Source: an uncultured Planctomycetaceae bacterium (GTDB lineage Bacteria > Planctomycetota > Planctomycetia > Pirellulales > UBA1268). Taken from it: 26,334 nucleotides of DNA. Below are positions 1 through 12,584 of the stretch, in pieces. Every line of letters starts with the position of its first letter. Position 1 is the stretch's first letter. The position numbers and the translations under genes are program-made. Location: assembly GCA_937926325.1 (NCBI GenBank), contig CALAZQ010000047.1, positions 1 through 26,334 on the forward strand. Reading direction: 5' to 3'. The notes under the pieces are model-generated. The model did not search any database. It saw only the letters and a program-made list of their open reading frames with translations, and had not been told where the DNA came from.

Positions 1-845
1 GCCTTGAGGGCATCGGGATGGTCGGGGCTTCGGCCGAGATCGGCCCAGATCAGCCGAGGATCGACCCGTTTGTCGCCGCCGCGGGACCTGCTGGCCGCGG
101 GATTCCACACCGGTGGCGGGCTGCCGGCAATGCGGGCCAGGCCCCCGTACCAGTCGCGGCGCGTGACCGGGCTGCCGTCGGAGACCACGTAGAGCGGCCG
201 CGGTGCTGGCAGTGCCGCCACCCCGCAGACCACATCGGCGGCATCATCGATGTGGATCAGGTTGAGCCAGCTATCGGGGTCGGCCGGCAGTGGCCTGCCC
301 GCTTGCAGGTCAGCCAGTCGCGGCAGCCGGTCGGGGCCGTAGAGCCCCGCCAGCCGCAGGCAAACGCCCGGGCCGAGGCGGTGGGACTGCAGCAAGGCCT
401 CGGCTGCCACCAGCACACGGCCCGCTTCCCGGGTCGGTGACGGCGGCGTGGTTTCGTTGACGAAGCCGCCGCTGCCATCCCCCCAGACACCGGTTGAGCT
501 GATGAAGATGACCCGGGGCCGGCCTGGCAGCCGGTCGAGCAGACGGCTGAGCCCCGTGACGTGCACGTCCTCGTAGCTGGCAGCAGCCGAGCGGTCGAAA
601 CCGACAGCCCAGAGAACGGTATCAACCTCGGGCAGTTCCGGCAGGCCGCCTGGGCCGGCGACGGCGACGTCTCCCAGCAGGGGCCGCAGGCCGATCGCTG
701 CAAACTGGTCGGCCCGGGCCGGACTGCGGGTGGTTGCGAAGACGGTGTCGCCCGCCGCCAGCCAGCGGTCGGCCACCCGCTGGCCCAGGTAGCCGCAGCC
801 GACGATCAGCCGGCGGTGACAGGCAGGATCGGGCCGGTCAGCCAT
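1..845 (-). CDS. SDR-type NAD(P)-binding epimerase/dehydratase family protein, YeeZ-like (3' end outside window)
   Basis: The visible 281 residues form an extended Rossmann-fold protein, and the C-terminus lies beyond the left edge. A dinucleotide-binding glycine motif (GCGYLG, about residues 16-21) follows the first beta strand. A strand ending in SSTGVWGD (116-123) is where this family places its active-site serine and threonine. The classic YxxxK pair is not evident: the lysine position seems to hold Arg143, as I recall for YeeZ-like proteins. It may therefore bind a cofactor or nucleotide sugar without standard SDR catalysis. The ATG lies inside the end of yqgF (8-nt overlap), so it is probably translated by coupling. 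Family is fairly sure; substrate is unknown. Confidence 0.8.
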   Translation of the reverse strand, partial: MADRPDPACHRRLIVGCGYLGQRVADRWLAAGDTVFATTRSPARADQFAAIGLRPLLGDVAVAGPGGLPELPEVDTVLWAVGFDRSAAASYEDVHVTGLSRLLDRLPGRPRVIFISSTGVWGDGSGGFVNETTPPSPTREAGRVLVAAEALLQSHRLGPGVCLRLAGLYGPDRLPRLADLQAGRPLPADPDSWLNLIHIDDAADVVCGVAALPAPRPLYVVSDGSPVTRRDWYGGLARIAGSPPPVWNPAASRSRGGDKRVDPRLIWADLGRSPDHPDALK

Positions 846-1320
846 CGAGCGGCTCCTTGCCGGAAGGAGTTGCTGTCGGCAGACCGGCAGCCTGCCGTTC
901 CAGCCAGCTGCTCAGTATCACTTGGGCGGCCACGGCGTCATGCCGGGCCTTTTTGCGGCCCCGGGTGAGACGGGCCGGCCGCAGCAGCCCCGCCGCCTCT
1001 CGGGAGGTGTATCGCTCGTCCTGGAAGGCGACCGGGCGGCCAGTGGTGTCGCCGAGCCACCGGGCAAACCCTTCCACCTCGGTCGACATCTCGCTGCTGC
1101 GACCGTCGGCATGCACAGGGAGGCCGACCACAAAGCCGGCAATCTCCTCGCGGGCAACCAGTTCGCGGAAGAACCTTCCGTCAGCCAGGCGATCTCCTGA
1201 GGTCTCACGAACCTCGAGCGGGCTGGCAATCAGCCGCTCAGCATCGCAGATGGCGACGCCGATTCGCCGCCGGCCATAGTCGATGCCCGCGAGCCGACCG
1301 CTGGGCAGCGCATTCGTCAT
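838..1320 (-). CDS. yqgF: YqgF/RuvX-family putative pre-16S rRNA nuclease
   Basis: A 160-residue RNase H-fold protein of normal family length. The family motifs are in order: GIDYG with the first acidic residue (Asp14) at 12-16, GLPVHADG at 66-73, DERYTS with Glu102 at 101-106, and a late Asp128 in ARHDAVAA. In E. coli YqgF acts in 5' maturation of 16S rRNA; older annotation calls it a Holliday junction resolvase. The ATG overlaps the stop of the upstream hydrolase by 4 nt (ATGA), and its own stop lies inside the start of the downstream SDR gene. It is thus the middle of a three-gene translationally coupled chain. Confidence 0.93.
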   Translation of the reverse strand: MTNALPSGRLAGIDYGRRRIGVAICDAERLIASPLEVRETSGDRLADGRFFRELVAREEIAGFVVGLPVHADGRSSEMSTEVEGFARWLGDTTGRPVAFQDERYTSREAAGLLRPARLTRGRKKARHDAVAAQVILSSWLERQAAGLPTATPSGKEPLDG

Positions 1321-2375
1321 GGCCGCTGATCGCCTCCGGCCTCCGCCGGGACCGCGAAGCGACCTTCCCGCAGAAACCGTAGCGTCGCCGCCTGAACATC
1401 GGGATGCCGCATCATCCGTGAATGCCGCACGGGCAGCACGAGAAAGTCGTCGGCGCCGTCGAGCCTGGTTTCCGCGACCCGTACCACGGCATCGTCATCA
1501 CCCTCGAGCAACACCGTGTAGCCGCGGTCGTCCCCCTTACCGCCGGCGATGATGCCGTATTCGAACTCGGGCGTCTGGAGCTGACGAGCGATCGTTTCCC
1601 AGTGCAGCACAAGTTCCCGGCCGGCCCCCGCAGCCAGTGATGCCAGCAGGCTGTTCCCAGCCGCCAGTCGGGCCAGGTCTGACCCCTGGTTCGGCGGTCC
1701 GAGCATCACCATCCGGCGGATCCGACTGGTGTCGTCCGGCTTGGCCATGCCCAGCCACCGCCGCACCACGAGGTTGCCCATGCTGTGCCCCACAAAGCTG
1801 ACGCCGGTCACGCGAGGCAGTCCGGCCAGCACCTGGGCCAGCGAGTTTGCGTGGGTTGCCAGACCCGCCCGGGGGCTTGCATAGCCGAAGGTCATCACGG
1901 TTGCATCGAGGCCCGCCCGCAGGTGCTTCACGAGTGGCTGCATCGACTGTCGGCTCTCCCCCAGCCCGTGCAGCACAAAGACCGCCTCACCGGTAACCGG
2001 CGGAATCTGGCCGTTCTGCTCGAATCGTTCGAACCGAGCCCGGCATGCTTCGGGGCTGCCTGCCTCGACGACCCGCTCGGCGGGGTCGAGAATGCGAGCC
2101 TCGGCGTCCGCTGCACCGGCCCGCCGCTGGAGCCGCCAGTCACCGACGACCCGTTCGTCTGACCATTCCAGCCCTTCGGCCGCCGCCCGCATACCGTCGA
2201 ACAGGCTGTCGATCCAACTGCCGCTGGCCGGCTTCGCCGGAGTGACGGCGATCTCGGCAGCTTCGGTACCTGCAGCGGTCAGGCTCACCAGAGTCAGGAT
2301 CACAGCCGGCAGCACCCAGCCGCTGCTCCGGGGCGGCCCGATTGGATCCTGTGCGCTCAGAGATAGTCGTGCCAT
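1317..2375 (-). CDS. Exported alpha/beta-hydrolase (lipase/esterase-like)
   Basis: 352 residues with a hydrophobic N-terminal segment (about 20-40, ending TEAAE) that looks like a signal peptide or anchor. The hydrolase fold begins with an oxyanion-hole motif HGLGES (136-141). The nucleophile elbow is GHSMG, with Ser198 as nucleophile. Asp293-295 and His318 (in PVRHS) are candidates for the rest of the triad. The long N-terminal part before residue 130 has no recognised domain. It probably hydrolyses an ester or acyl bond in the cell envelope or outside the cell; no substrate can be named. Its start overlaps the end of the guanylyltransferase gene by 19 nt and its stop overlaps yqgF by 4 nt, so it belongs to the same transcript. 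Confidence 0.85.
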   Translation of the reverse strand: MARLSLSAQDPIGPPRSSGWVLPAVILTLVSLTAAGTEAAEIAVTPAKPASGSWIDSLFDGMRAAAEGLEWSDERVVGDWRLQRRAGAADAEARILDPAERVVEAGSPEACRARFERFEQNGQIPPVTGEAVFVLHGLGESRQSMQPLVKHLRAGLDATVMTFGYASPRAGLATHANSLAQVLAGLPRVTGVSFVGHSMGNLVVRRWLGMAKPDDTSRIRRMVMLGPPNQGSDLARLAAGNSLLASLAAGAGRELVLHWETIARQLQTPEFEYGIIAGGKGDDRGYTVLLEGDDDAVVRVAETRLDGADDFLVLPVRHSRMMRHPDVQAATLRFLREGRFAVPAEAGGDQRP

Positions 2376-3439
2376 CCGCGGCTTTCCAGTTCGGTGACGA
2401 CTTTCCGGACCTGCTCTTCGTGGCGGCGATCTGCCACCAGCGTCGCGTCCTCCGTGTGTACCACCAGCATATCCTCGAGGCCGAGCGTGACGACGAGATG
2501 CTCGTCACTGGTGTGGACAATCAGGCCACTCGACTCGAGGCCGAGGTGGCGGCCGATCACCGTGTTGCCGGCCGCATCGCCCCCACGCTGCCGGGCCACG
2601 GCCGACCAGCCGCCCAGATCGTCCCAGCTGAACGGTGCCTCGATCACCGCCACATCCTCGGCATGCTCAAGCACCGCATAGTCGATCGAAACCCCCTTGA
2701 TGGCGGCGAACTCCTCGGCGAAGACCCGGTCGCGGTCCGGGGTGCCCCAGGCGGCGGCAATCGTCTGCAGGTGGGCGAGGCACTCGGGCTGATGCTTTGC
2801 GAGTGCCTCGATAATCGTGCTGGCCTGCCAGACGAAGATGCCGGCATTCCACAGGTAGGTGCCGGCGGCGACATACTCGCGGGCCACCTCCACCGGCGGT
2901 TTTTCCCGGAATTGGGCGACCTGATGGGCCGGTGCCTCGCCGTCCGCCGTCGGCAGCGGGTCGCCCTGCTGGATGTAGCCGTAGCTCGGCGAGGGCGACG
3001 TCGGCCGAATGCCGAAGGTCACCAGCCGCTTGGGAGTTGCCTCGACCAACGCGGCTGCCTGGGTGAGCGCGGCGCGAAAGCCGGCAGCCGGCTCGATCAC
3101 ATGATCACTCGGCATCACCGCCATCGTCGCCTCGGGGTCGTGTTCGAGCACGAGGAGGGCCGCCAGACCGATGCAGGGGGCGGTGTCTCGTTTGCAAGGC
3201 TCGCCCACGACGGCCTCCCGCGGCAACTCCGGCAGCTGCTGGTGAACCGTGTCGGTCAGCCGGGCGTTTGTCACCACCAGCGTGCGGGCCGGTGGGATGA
3301 GCCCCTCGAGTCGGCCGACGGTGTCTTGCAGCAGCGAGCCACTGCCGGCGAGGGGCAGCAGCTGCTTCGGAAGGGCGGCGCGGCTCGAGGGCCAGAACCG
3401 GGTGCCGGAGCCACCGGCCATGACGATTGCATGCAGCAT
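2357..3439 (-). CDS. manC: Mannose-1-phosphate guanylyltransferase (GDP-mannose pyrophosphorylase), single-domain
   Basis: 360 residues that make GDP-mannose from mannose 1-phosphate and GTP, a sugar donor for glycans and lipopolysaccharide. The signature GGSGTRFWPSSR sits at 9-20. The FREKP motif with its active-site lysine is at 177-181, and WNAGIFVW, typical of this family, at 197-204. The length fits the short form with no C-terminal phosphomannose isomerase domain. I chose the ATG at 3439 because it places the nucleotide-binding loop at the usual distance from the N-terminus. The frame stays open upstream to a GTG at 3628, but those 63 codons have no family counterpart. A 189-nt gap separates it from the upstream pyrophosphorylase gene, so it may have its own promoter. 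Confidence 0.93.
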   Translation of the reverse strand: MLHAIVMAGGSGTRFWPSSRAALPKQLLPLAGSGSLLQDTVGRLEGLIPPARTLVVTNARLTDTVHQQLPELPREAVVGEPCKRDTAPCIGLAALLVLEHDPEATMAVMPSDHVIEPAAGFRAALTQAAALVEATPKRLVTFGIRPTSPSPSYGYIQQGDPLPTADGEAPAHQVAQFREKPPVEVAREYVAAGTYLWNAGIFVWQASTIIEALAKHQPECLAHLQTIAAAWGTPDRDRVFAEEFAAIKGVSIDYAVLEHAEDVAVIEAPFSWDDLGGWSAVARQRGGDAAGNTVIGRHLGLESSGLIVHTSDEHLVVTLGLEDMLVVHTEDATLVADRRHEEQVRKVVTELESRGWHDYL

Positions 3440-3594
3440 GGGAGTTTCCACAGGGGCCACAACTATCGGGACGAACCGAGGTTTGTAGCAGATTCTGCAA
3501 AAACGCTCCGCACGGGGTTGTTGCCGGTCCGCCAGCTGCCGCAGGCGGCGTCCGTTGTGGGCCTCGCCCTCGAAGCCGGGAACGGAAGCGACCG

Positions 3595-3613
3595 GACCGC
3601 GGAGCAAGCGGTC
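3595..3613 (-). terminator. Hairpin after the UAP1-like gene
   Basis: GACCGC and GCGGTC form a perfect 6-bp stem with a 7-nt loop, 15 nt downstream of the pyrophosphorylase stop. There is no U-run after it, so it may be an RNA 3' end or processing hairpin rather than an intrinsic terminator. The rest of the 3440-3628 gap shows no gene or clear promoter. Confidence 0.25.
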
Positions 3614-3628
3614 TCGGGAGTTTTCCAC

Positions 3629-5065
3629 TCACAGCGAGCGGTGTTCACCAGCTCGGACGACCTGGGGCTGTTCGATGCGATTGCCCGGCAGGCTGCCGGA
3701 CGTGGCAAGCTGCCGCAGGTCGTCGTCGTCGAGGATGCTGCCGGTGTCGAGTTCCACATCAACGCGGTCAGCGACGGTGATGCCCGCGGCGGTCAGGTGT
3801 CGCCGGGCGTAGGCCACCATGGCCTGATGGACCGTCTCGGGGGAATCACTGGCCGCGCCGCTCGGGTTTTTGAGCGGAGCGAACCCCTCGGCCACCGCGA
3901 CCTCGGCCACGGTCACCCGCTCAGCCAGCGGCATCAGGTCGAAGATGAATCGTTCAAACTTAAAGGCATTGGGTGACGCCGGCTCGATGAGCCGGCCCTC
4001 AGCATCGAGGAAGGGCACCTTCTTGTGGGCCAGATGCAGTGGCAGGCTGTCGGCGTCGGCGGCTGCCCGCTCGAGAAATGCCCGGTGAAACGCATGGATG
4101 GCAATACTGCCGGCATGGAACCGCAACCGCCCATCGGCAAGCCGTTCGGCAGCCAGGTCATCAGGCAGGTCGCTGTATTCGACCACCCGGGTGACGCCTT
4201 CCTGCTCCACCACCACGCCGACCCGTTCGGCGGGATCGGTCTTCAGGATGACCTGCGTGGAGAAGCTGGCGTCGGTCAGCCGATGCCGGCCAATAAACTC
4301 CGGGTCGAGCGGTCGGGCCAGCGGGTTGTCGACCTGAAAACTGACGATGGTTTCGACGCCCTGACGGGCGAACCAGCTGAGGCCGCCACTGCCGGCCAAC
4401 GCGGCGAGCATGCCACCATGGCCGTCCGGGGCGACTGCAACATGATCGGGGGCGTCAAGCAGCAGCCGGCCGGTCGGGGCATCGACCGCCGGTAGAGTGC
4501 CCTGCTGAAACAGCAGCACCTGCTCAGGATCGAGCCCGCAGAACTCGTGCTGGTTCAGAAACTCGCGGGTGGCTGCGTCGGTGGCTGCGCTGGTCAGAAT
4601 CGCCAGGGGTACCCGTCTGCCATACCGCCGCTCAACCGCTTTGAGCGGCCCCAGAAGCAGCTCAAACAGGGTCGCCCCCGAGACTGGCCCGACCGGAAAG
4701 GTGCCCTTCGGTCCGTCGAAGCCGAGCCGCGTTCCCTGGCCGCCCGCCATCAGAATCACCCCCACGCTGCCAGCAGCCAGGGCTTCTCTGCCCGCCTCAA
4801 TCACCGCCCGCTCACCGCTGTCGAGGGGATGGCAGGGAGGGGTCTCGGCCGCCCGCAGGTCGAGCGGCGGGGCGACCGCCGCGGCAGACCGGCGGCTGGC
4901 CGCCAGCCGCTGGCAGTCGGCAATCTGCTTCCAGTCGAGGCCACGCAACTGCGTTTCCAGCCGGTCGCGGCCGGCCGCATCCAGCTGCTCCCAAAAGGCC
5001 AGCAGCTGCGGCTGACCAGCTGCCGCAACCAGATCGTGAACGGTGGAAGTAGAAGATGTCGGCAT
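3629..5065 (-). CDS. UAP1-like UDP-N-acetylhexosamine (or UDP-sugar) pyrophosphorylase, UDPGP family
   Basis: 478 residues of the eukaryote-type UDPGP family rather than the bacterial GlmU/GalU type. The nucleotide-binding loop AGGQGTRLG followed by PKG lies at about 107-121. HKKVPF and the FKFERFIFD region in the C-terminal half match UDP-N-acetylglucosamine pyrophosphorylases. The expected reaction joins UTP to N-acetylhexosamine 1-phosphate, giving the UDP-sugar used for peptidoglycan and lipid A. The exact sugar cannot be read from sequence. The start at 5065 is supported by a GGAGG six bases upstream; an in-frame start 12 codons earlier has no such site. It follows the microprotein gene by 36 nt and is probably cotranscribed with it. 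Confidence 0.9.
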   Translation of the reverse strand: MPTSSTSTVHDLVAAAGQPQLLAFWEQLDAAGRDRLETQLRGLDWKQIADCQRLAASRRSAAAVAPPLDLRAAETPPCHPLDSGERAVIEAGREALAAGSVGVILMAGGQGTRLGFDGPKGTFPVGPVSGATLFELLLGPLKAVERRYGRRVPLAILTSAATDAATREFLNQHEFCGLDPEQVLLFQQGTLPAVDAPTGRLLLDAPDHVAVAPDGHGGMLAALAGSGGLSWFARQGVETIVSFQVDNPLARPLDPEFIGRHRLTDASFSTQVILKTDPAERVGVVVEQEGVTRVVEYSDLPDDLAAERLADGRLRFHAGSIAIHAFHRAFLERAAADADSLPLHLAHKKVPFLDAEGRLIEPASPNAFKFERFIFDLMPLAERVTVAEVAVAEGFAPLKNPSGAASDSPETVHQAMVAYARRHLTAAGITVADRVDVELDTGSILDDDDLRQLATSGSLPGNRIEQPQVVRAGEHRSL

Positions 5066-5071
5066 AGGGTT

Positions 5072-5076
5072 CCTCC
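5072..5076 (-). promoter_or_regulatory. Ribosome binding site of the UAP1-like gene
   Basis: GGAGG on the minus strand with a 6-nt spacer to the ATG at 5065. It decides the start in favour of the 478-residue form over the longer 490-residue reading. Confidence 0.75.
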
Positions 5077-5101
5077 GTCTTGGTCGGGCCGGCCCGTTCA
5101 A

Positions 5102-5212
5102 CTACCCGCCACGGACCCAGAGCCAGAGCAGGAAACAGAGCAGGGGGAAGCCGAGGAAGATCAGCCCGTAGGTAAAGAGTGTCGTCCAGGCATGTTCGGG
5201 CCAGCGTGCCAT
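5102..5212 (-). CDS. 36-residue single-pass membrane microprotein
   Basis: A short frame from ATG at 5212 to TAG at 5102. The first 11 residues are polar to neutral (MARWPEHAWTT). An uninterrupted hydrophobic stretch follows (about residues 12-32, rich in Leu and Phe, including FLGFPLLCFLLW), and the tail is VRGG. This is the shape of a single transmembrane helix with a positive residue after it. The ATG comes 3 nt after the stop of the upstream four-helix membrane protein, so coupled translation is likely; I see no good Shine-Dalgarno site. The composition is a coherent helix rather than random. It could be a small partner of the upstream membrane protein. No family is recognised, so function is unknown. 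Confidence 0.65.
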   Translation of the reverse strand: MARWPEHAWTTLFTYGLIFLGFPLLCFLLWLWVRGG

Positions 5213-5215
5213 CGG

Positions 5216-6100
5216 TCAGTCTGTTCGGGAAGGCGAGTCAGGAAAGGCGTGGGGGGGTGAGGCCGGCAGGCTGATCTGCAGGTCGATCGGGATGGCCACC
5301 GGTTCATCGGCCGGATCTTCCACCCGGCACTCCACCCGGATTCCCCAGGGCAGCACCTCGGCGGCATCGACGGCCACCTCAAGAGCATCGTAGTCGGTCG
5401 TGACGGTCACGTCAGGAATGGCCGCGAGGGCCGGGCAAAAGCCGATGTGCCCGGTGGCCAGACGGCTTTCGGCGGCGAGGGTCACCACCAGCTGGCCCCG
5501 CAGCTGTTCCCGGCCGTCTGCCAGCAGATACCGCTCCTGCCACTGCACCAACCGGCCGGCCAGTGCGGGGGGCCTGGGACGCGGACTGACAGGAGGAGAA
5601 AAAGCATCCGCCTCGGGAGGCGTGGCCCGCCAGACCGGCAACGGCCACCGCGGCAGCTCGGGCAGTTTCAGCCTCCCGACGGGCAGGTCCGGCCGCCAGC
5701 CACCCCGGGCCGAAAGGCCGGCTATTGCGGCCACCATCAGCAAGGCAGTGACCATCGTTTGCAGGCTGTGGGCCCAGAACAGTCCGACGGCAGCCAGGGT
5801 CACCAGCAGGCAGCCACGGGTCAGCCAGCCGACAAGCCTGCCGCCGGGCTGGGCGGCCGGCTGCCCCAGTCGATCCACCAGATGAATCAGGCCGGCTCCC
5901 GCCGCTGCCACCGCAATCAAGGCAACGACCGAGGCGGGGTTGTTCAGCCCGCCCGCCAGCCGGCGGCTGCTCACAATTGCCGTTGCCAGCACCAGCGTGC
6001 CCACCGCCAGCCACCGGGCCAGCGGAGTCAGCACAGCCAAGTCCTGCTGGTCACCAACCACTTCATCAGGCGAGGCAGATTGCGAAACAGCCGCAGTCAT
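5216..6100 (-). CDS. Four-helix membrane protein with a soluble C-terminal domain, unknown function
   Basis: 294 residues. Four hydrophobic segments are visible at about 27-45, 56-76, 94-111 and 114-130, all in the N-terminal half. A proline-rich linker (about 130-180) leads to a soluble beta-rich domain (about 180-285) that begins with QWQERYLLADG and contains TVTTDYDALEV. The C-terminal tail is proline-rich. I recognise no family; it looks like a lineage-specific inner-membrane protein whose C-terminal domain faces one compartment. The microprotein gene starts 3 nt after its stop, and metK ends 75 nt upstream. There is no clear Shine-Dalgarno site before the ATG at 6100, so the exact start is less certain than the frame. 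Confidence 0.75.
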   Translation of the reverse strand: MTAAVSQSASPDEVVGDQQDLAVLTPLARWLAVGTLVLATAIVSSRRLAGGLNNPASVVALIAVAAAGAGLIHLVDRLGQPAAQPGGRLVGWLTRGCLLVTLAAVGLFWAHSLQTMVTALLMVAAIAGLSARGGWRPDLPVGRLKLPELPRWPLPVWRATPPEADAFSPPVSPRPRPPALAGRLVQWQERYLLADGREQLRGQLVVTLAAESRLATGHIGFCPALAAIPDVTVTTDYDALEVAVDAAEVLPWGIRVECRVEDPADEPVAIPIDLQISLPASPPHAFPDSPSRTD

Positions 6101-6175
6101 GATTGCCCGGGCAGTGGTGTGGTGAACCAGCAGGAGTCAGTTCGGCTGGGGCCGGGGTGCCTGCTTCAGCGAGTG

Positions 6176-7354
<1,179 letters not shown>

Positions 7355-7443
7355 GTTCGATGCCTCGTGCGAAAAAGAGAAGTCTGTCTGACGAGCGAAC
7401 CAGCCGTTTACCGCCACGCTCACGAGCCTGCAGTATCGGGATT
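7355..7443 (-). promoter_or_regulatory. metK leader with complementary segments around the ribosome binding site
   Basis: In the minus-strand transcript CUCGUG (7426-7421) is exactly complementary to CACGAG (7369-7364), which overlaps the GAGG just before the metK GTG. Nested inside are GAGCG (7421-7417) and CGCUC (7397-7393). The pairing would hide the ribosome binding site. It matches no SAM riboswitch class that I can recall, so regulation is only a suggestion. Confidence 0.25.
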
Positions 7444-8796
7444 TTACCGGCTGCCGACAACCGGCAGCGGCGAATCGCCGGGCAGCAGCCGCAGCAGGTG
7501 GCTGACGGTGGTAGCCGTGCCACCACGATTGGCATCGATCACGCCGCGGGCCCGCTCGCCCATGGCGGCGGCAAAGTCGGGTTCAGCGAGGCAGTGGCCC
7601 ACGAAGGCGGTGAGCGACACACCATCGGTGACAACCCGGGCGGCATCGGCGGCGAGCAACCGGGCCACTTCGTTGCGAAAATTCCGGGTGTGGGGGCCGA
7701 AGCAGACGGCGGCGGCGTAGGCGGCAGGCTCGAGCATGTTCTGGCCTCCCCGAACGCCATCCAGGCTGCCACCGACAAAGGCGATGGTCGCCACGCCCCA
7801 CCAGGCGGCCAATTCGCCGGTGACATCGACCAGCAGAATGTCGGCGGGTGGTCCGGGCTGACCCTGCTCGTCAAGCTGGCTGCGGCGGTTCCAGCGGAGG
7901 CCGCTGGCGTCTGGCTGACGGAGCCGCTCATCGAGCCAACTGGCGAGGGCAGCGGCCCGCTCGGCATGCCGCGGAACCAGGATCAGCCGCAGGGCAGGGT
8001 GCCGGCCGCGCAGTGTCACGAAGGTTTCAACGGCGAGGGCTTCTTCGGGCTCCTGGGTGCTCCCGGCGAGGAAGACCGGTGTGGTCGGTCCAATGCCAGC
8101 CAGCTGCCGCAGGCGGCGAACCGGCTCCGCCTGGCGGTCACCGCCGACCCCGTCAAACTTCAGTGACCCGACCGCCTCGACTTCCGGAGCCCCGAGGGCG
8201 GTGAACCGCTCGGCGTCCTCGGGCGAGCGGGCCAAGACGAGACGCACCCGGCCCAGCATGGCCGCCGCCAGCGGCCGCACCCGCGAAAAGCCGCGAAAGC
8301 TCCGTGGGCTCATCCGCCCGTTGACGATCGCCACCGGCACGCCCCGCTCAGCCGCCGCTGCCAGCAGGTTGGGCCAGAGTTCAAGCTCGCCCAGCACCAG
8401 CAGATCGGGCTCGACCTGCCGGAGGACGCGGCCGACGGCCCAGCTGAAGTCGAGCGGGCAGGGGAAGGTGCGGTCAGGCCCGAATCGGTGGTTCGCGACG
8501 GCGAGCCCGGTAGTGGTCGAACTGGAAACGACGCATTCCACCATCAGTCCGGCCGCCCCAGCCTGACGGTTGAGTTCTGCCGCCACGGTGGCCAACAGCT
8601 GGACCTCACCGACACTGACGCCATGCAGCCAGATTCGTCGGCTGCCTGGGGCGGGTGGACCGATTGCCGTTCGCCCGAGAAACCGATCGAGCGGGGCGGC
8701 CACCGGCCGGCCACCTGACAGTTTCCGCCAGAGCACCCAGGGCAGGGCGATGACGGTCGCAACGAGATAGGCCAGATCGAGAGCCGGCGGCACCAC
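7444..8796 (-). CDS. waaA: 3-deoxy-D-manno-octulosonic acid (Kdo) transferase
   Basis: 450 residues, family length, with a GT-B glycosyltransferase fold. It transfers Kdo from CMP-Kdo to a lipid A precursor at the cytoplasmic face of the inner membrane. A hydrophobic N-terminal segment (about 7-23) is the usual membrane anchor. HGVSVGE at 58-64 carries the catalytic glutamate (Glu64). The second domain shows GSTQEPEE (nucleotide-side loop), VPRHAER, and the FVGGSL and [11 protein letters not shown] motifs near the C-terminus. It starts with GTG 3 nt after the secA stop, so it is very probably translated from the secA transcript. Its presence supports a Gram-negative type lipopolysaccharide core in this organism. 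Confidence 0.93.
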   Translation of the reverse strand: MVPPALDLAYLVATVIALPWVLWRKLSGGRPVAAPLDRFLGRTAIGPPAPGSRRIWLHGVSVGEVQLLATVAAELNRQAGAAGLMVECVVSSSTTTGLAVANHRFGPDRTFPCPLDFSWAVGRVLRQVEPDLLVLGELELWPNLLAAAAERGVPVAIVNGRMSPRSFRGFSRVRPLAAAMLGRVRLVLARSPEDAERFTALGAPEVEAVGSLKFDGVGGDRQAEPVRRLRQLAGIGPTTPVFLAGSTQEPEEALAVETFVTLRGRHPALRLILVPRHAERAAALASWLDERLRQPDASGLRWNRRSQLDEQGQPGPPADILLVDVTGELAAWWGVATIAFVGGSLDGVRGGQNMLEPAAYAAAVCFGPHTRNFRNEVARLLAADAARVVTDGVSLTAFVGHCLAEPDFAAAMGERARGVIDANRGGTATTVSHLLRLLPGDSPLPVVGSR

Positions 8797-8799
8797 TGC

Positions 8800-12333
<3,534 letters not shown>

Positions 12334-12436
12334 GGTGGCGGTGTTTGGGGGGCGAAGAGGCGGCGGGACGGAGGCCGGCTTCCCGACGTCGCCAGTTGCC
12401 GGTCGAAAGCCGCACGTGCCTGCGGTCGGGGCACGT

Positions 12437-12466
12437 TTGCGACCGGCTTCTCAAGAACCTTATAAC
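12437..12466 (+). promoter_or_regulatory. Candidate sigma70-type promoter for the sulfatase gene
   Basis: TTGCGA (12437-12442) and TATAAC (12461-12466) lie 18 nt apart in an AT-richer patch of the 251-nt secA/sulfatase divergent region. TTATAA is also a palindrome and could serve as a -10 box for secA on the other strand, but no matching -35 was found there. Nothing else with a clear signal is visible in the region. Confidence 0.35.
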
Positions 12467-12572
12467 GGATTCTCGCCATGCGGTCGGTACAGGGTCAAGG
12501 CGACTCACGACCGCCGGCAGGGCCCGCGGCGGTATTTGTCGGCACCGGCGGCCCGTAATCGCCTCTTGCAGC

Positions 12573-12578
12573 AAGGGA
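12573..12578 (+). promoter_or_regulatory. Ribosome binding site of the sulfatase gene
   Basis: AAGGGA lies 6 nt before the ATG at 12585 but directly abuts the ATG at 12579, so the second ATG is the better start. Confidence 0.55.
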
Positions 12579-12584
12579 ATGGAC

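Noticed and set aside
3440..3628. 63-codon N-terminal extension of the guanylyltransferase from a GTG at 3628
   Set aside because: The extension is Arg-rich, has no ribosome binding site and precedes the point where the family always begins.
2342..3976. 544-codon plus-strand open frame opposite the guanylyltransferase and pyrophosphorylase ends
   Set aside because: It spans two real genes and their gap, with no family motif; an antisense shadow.
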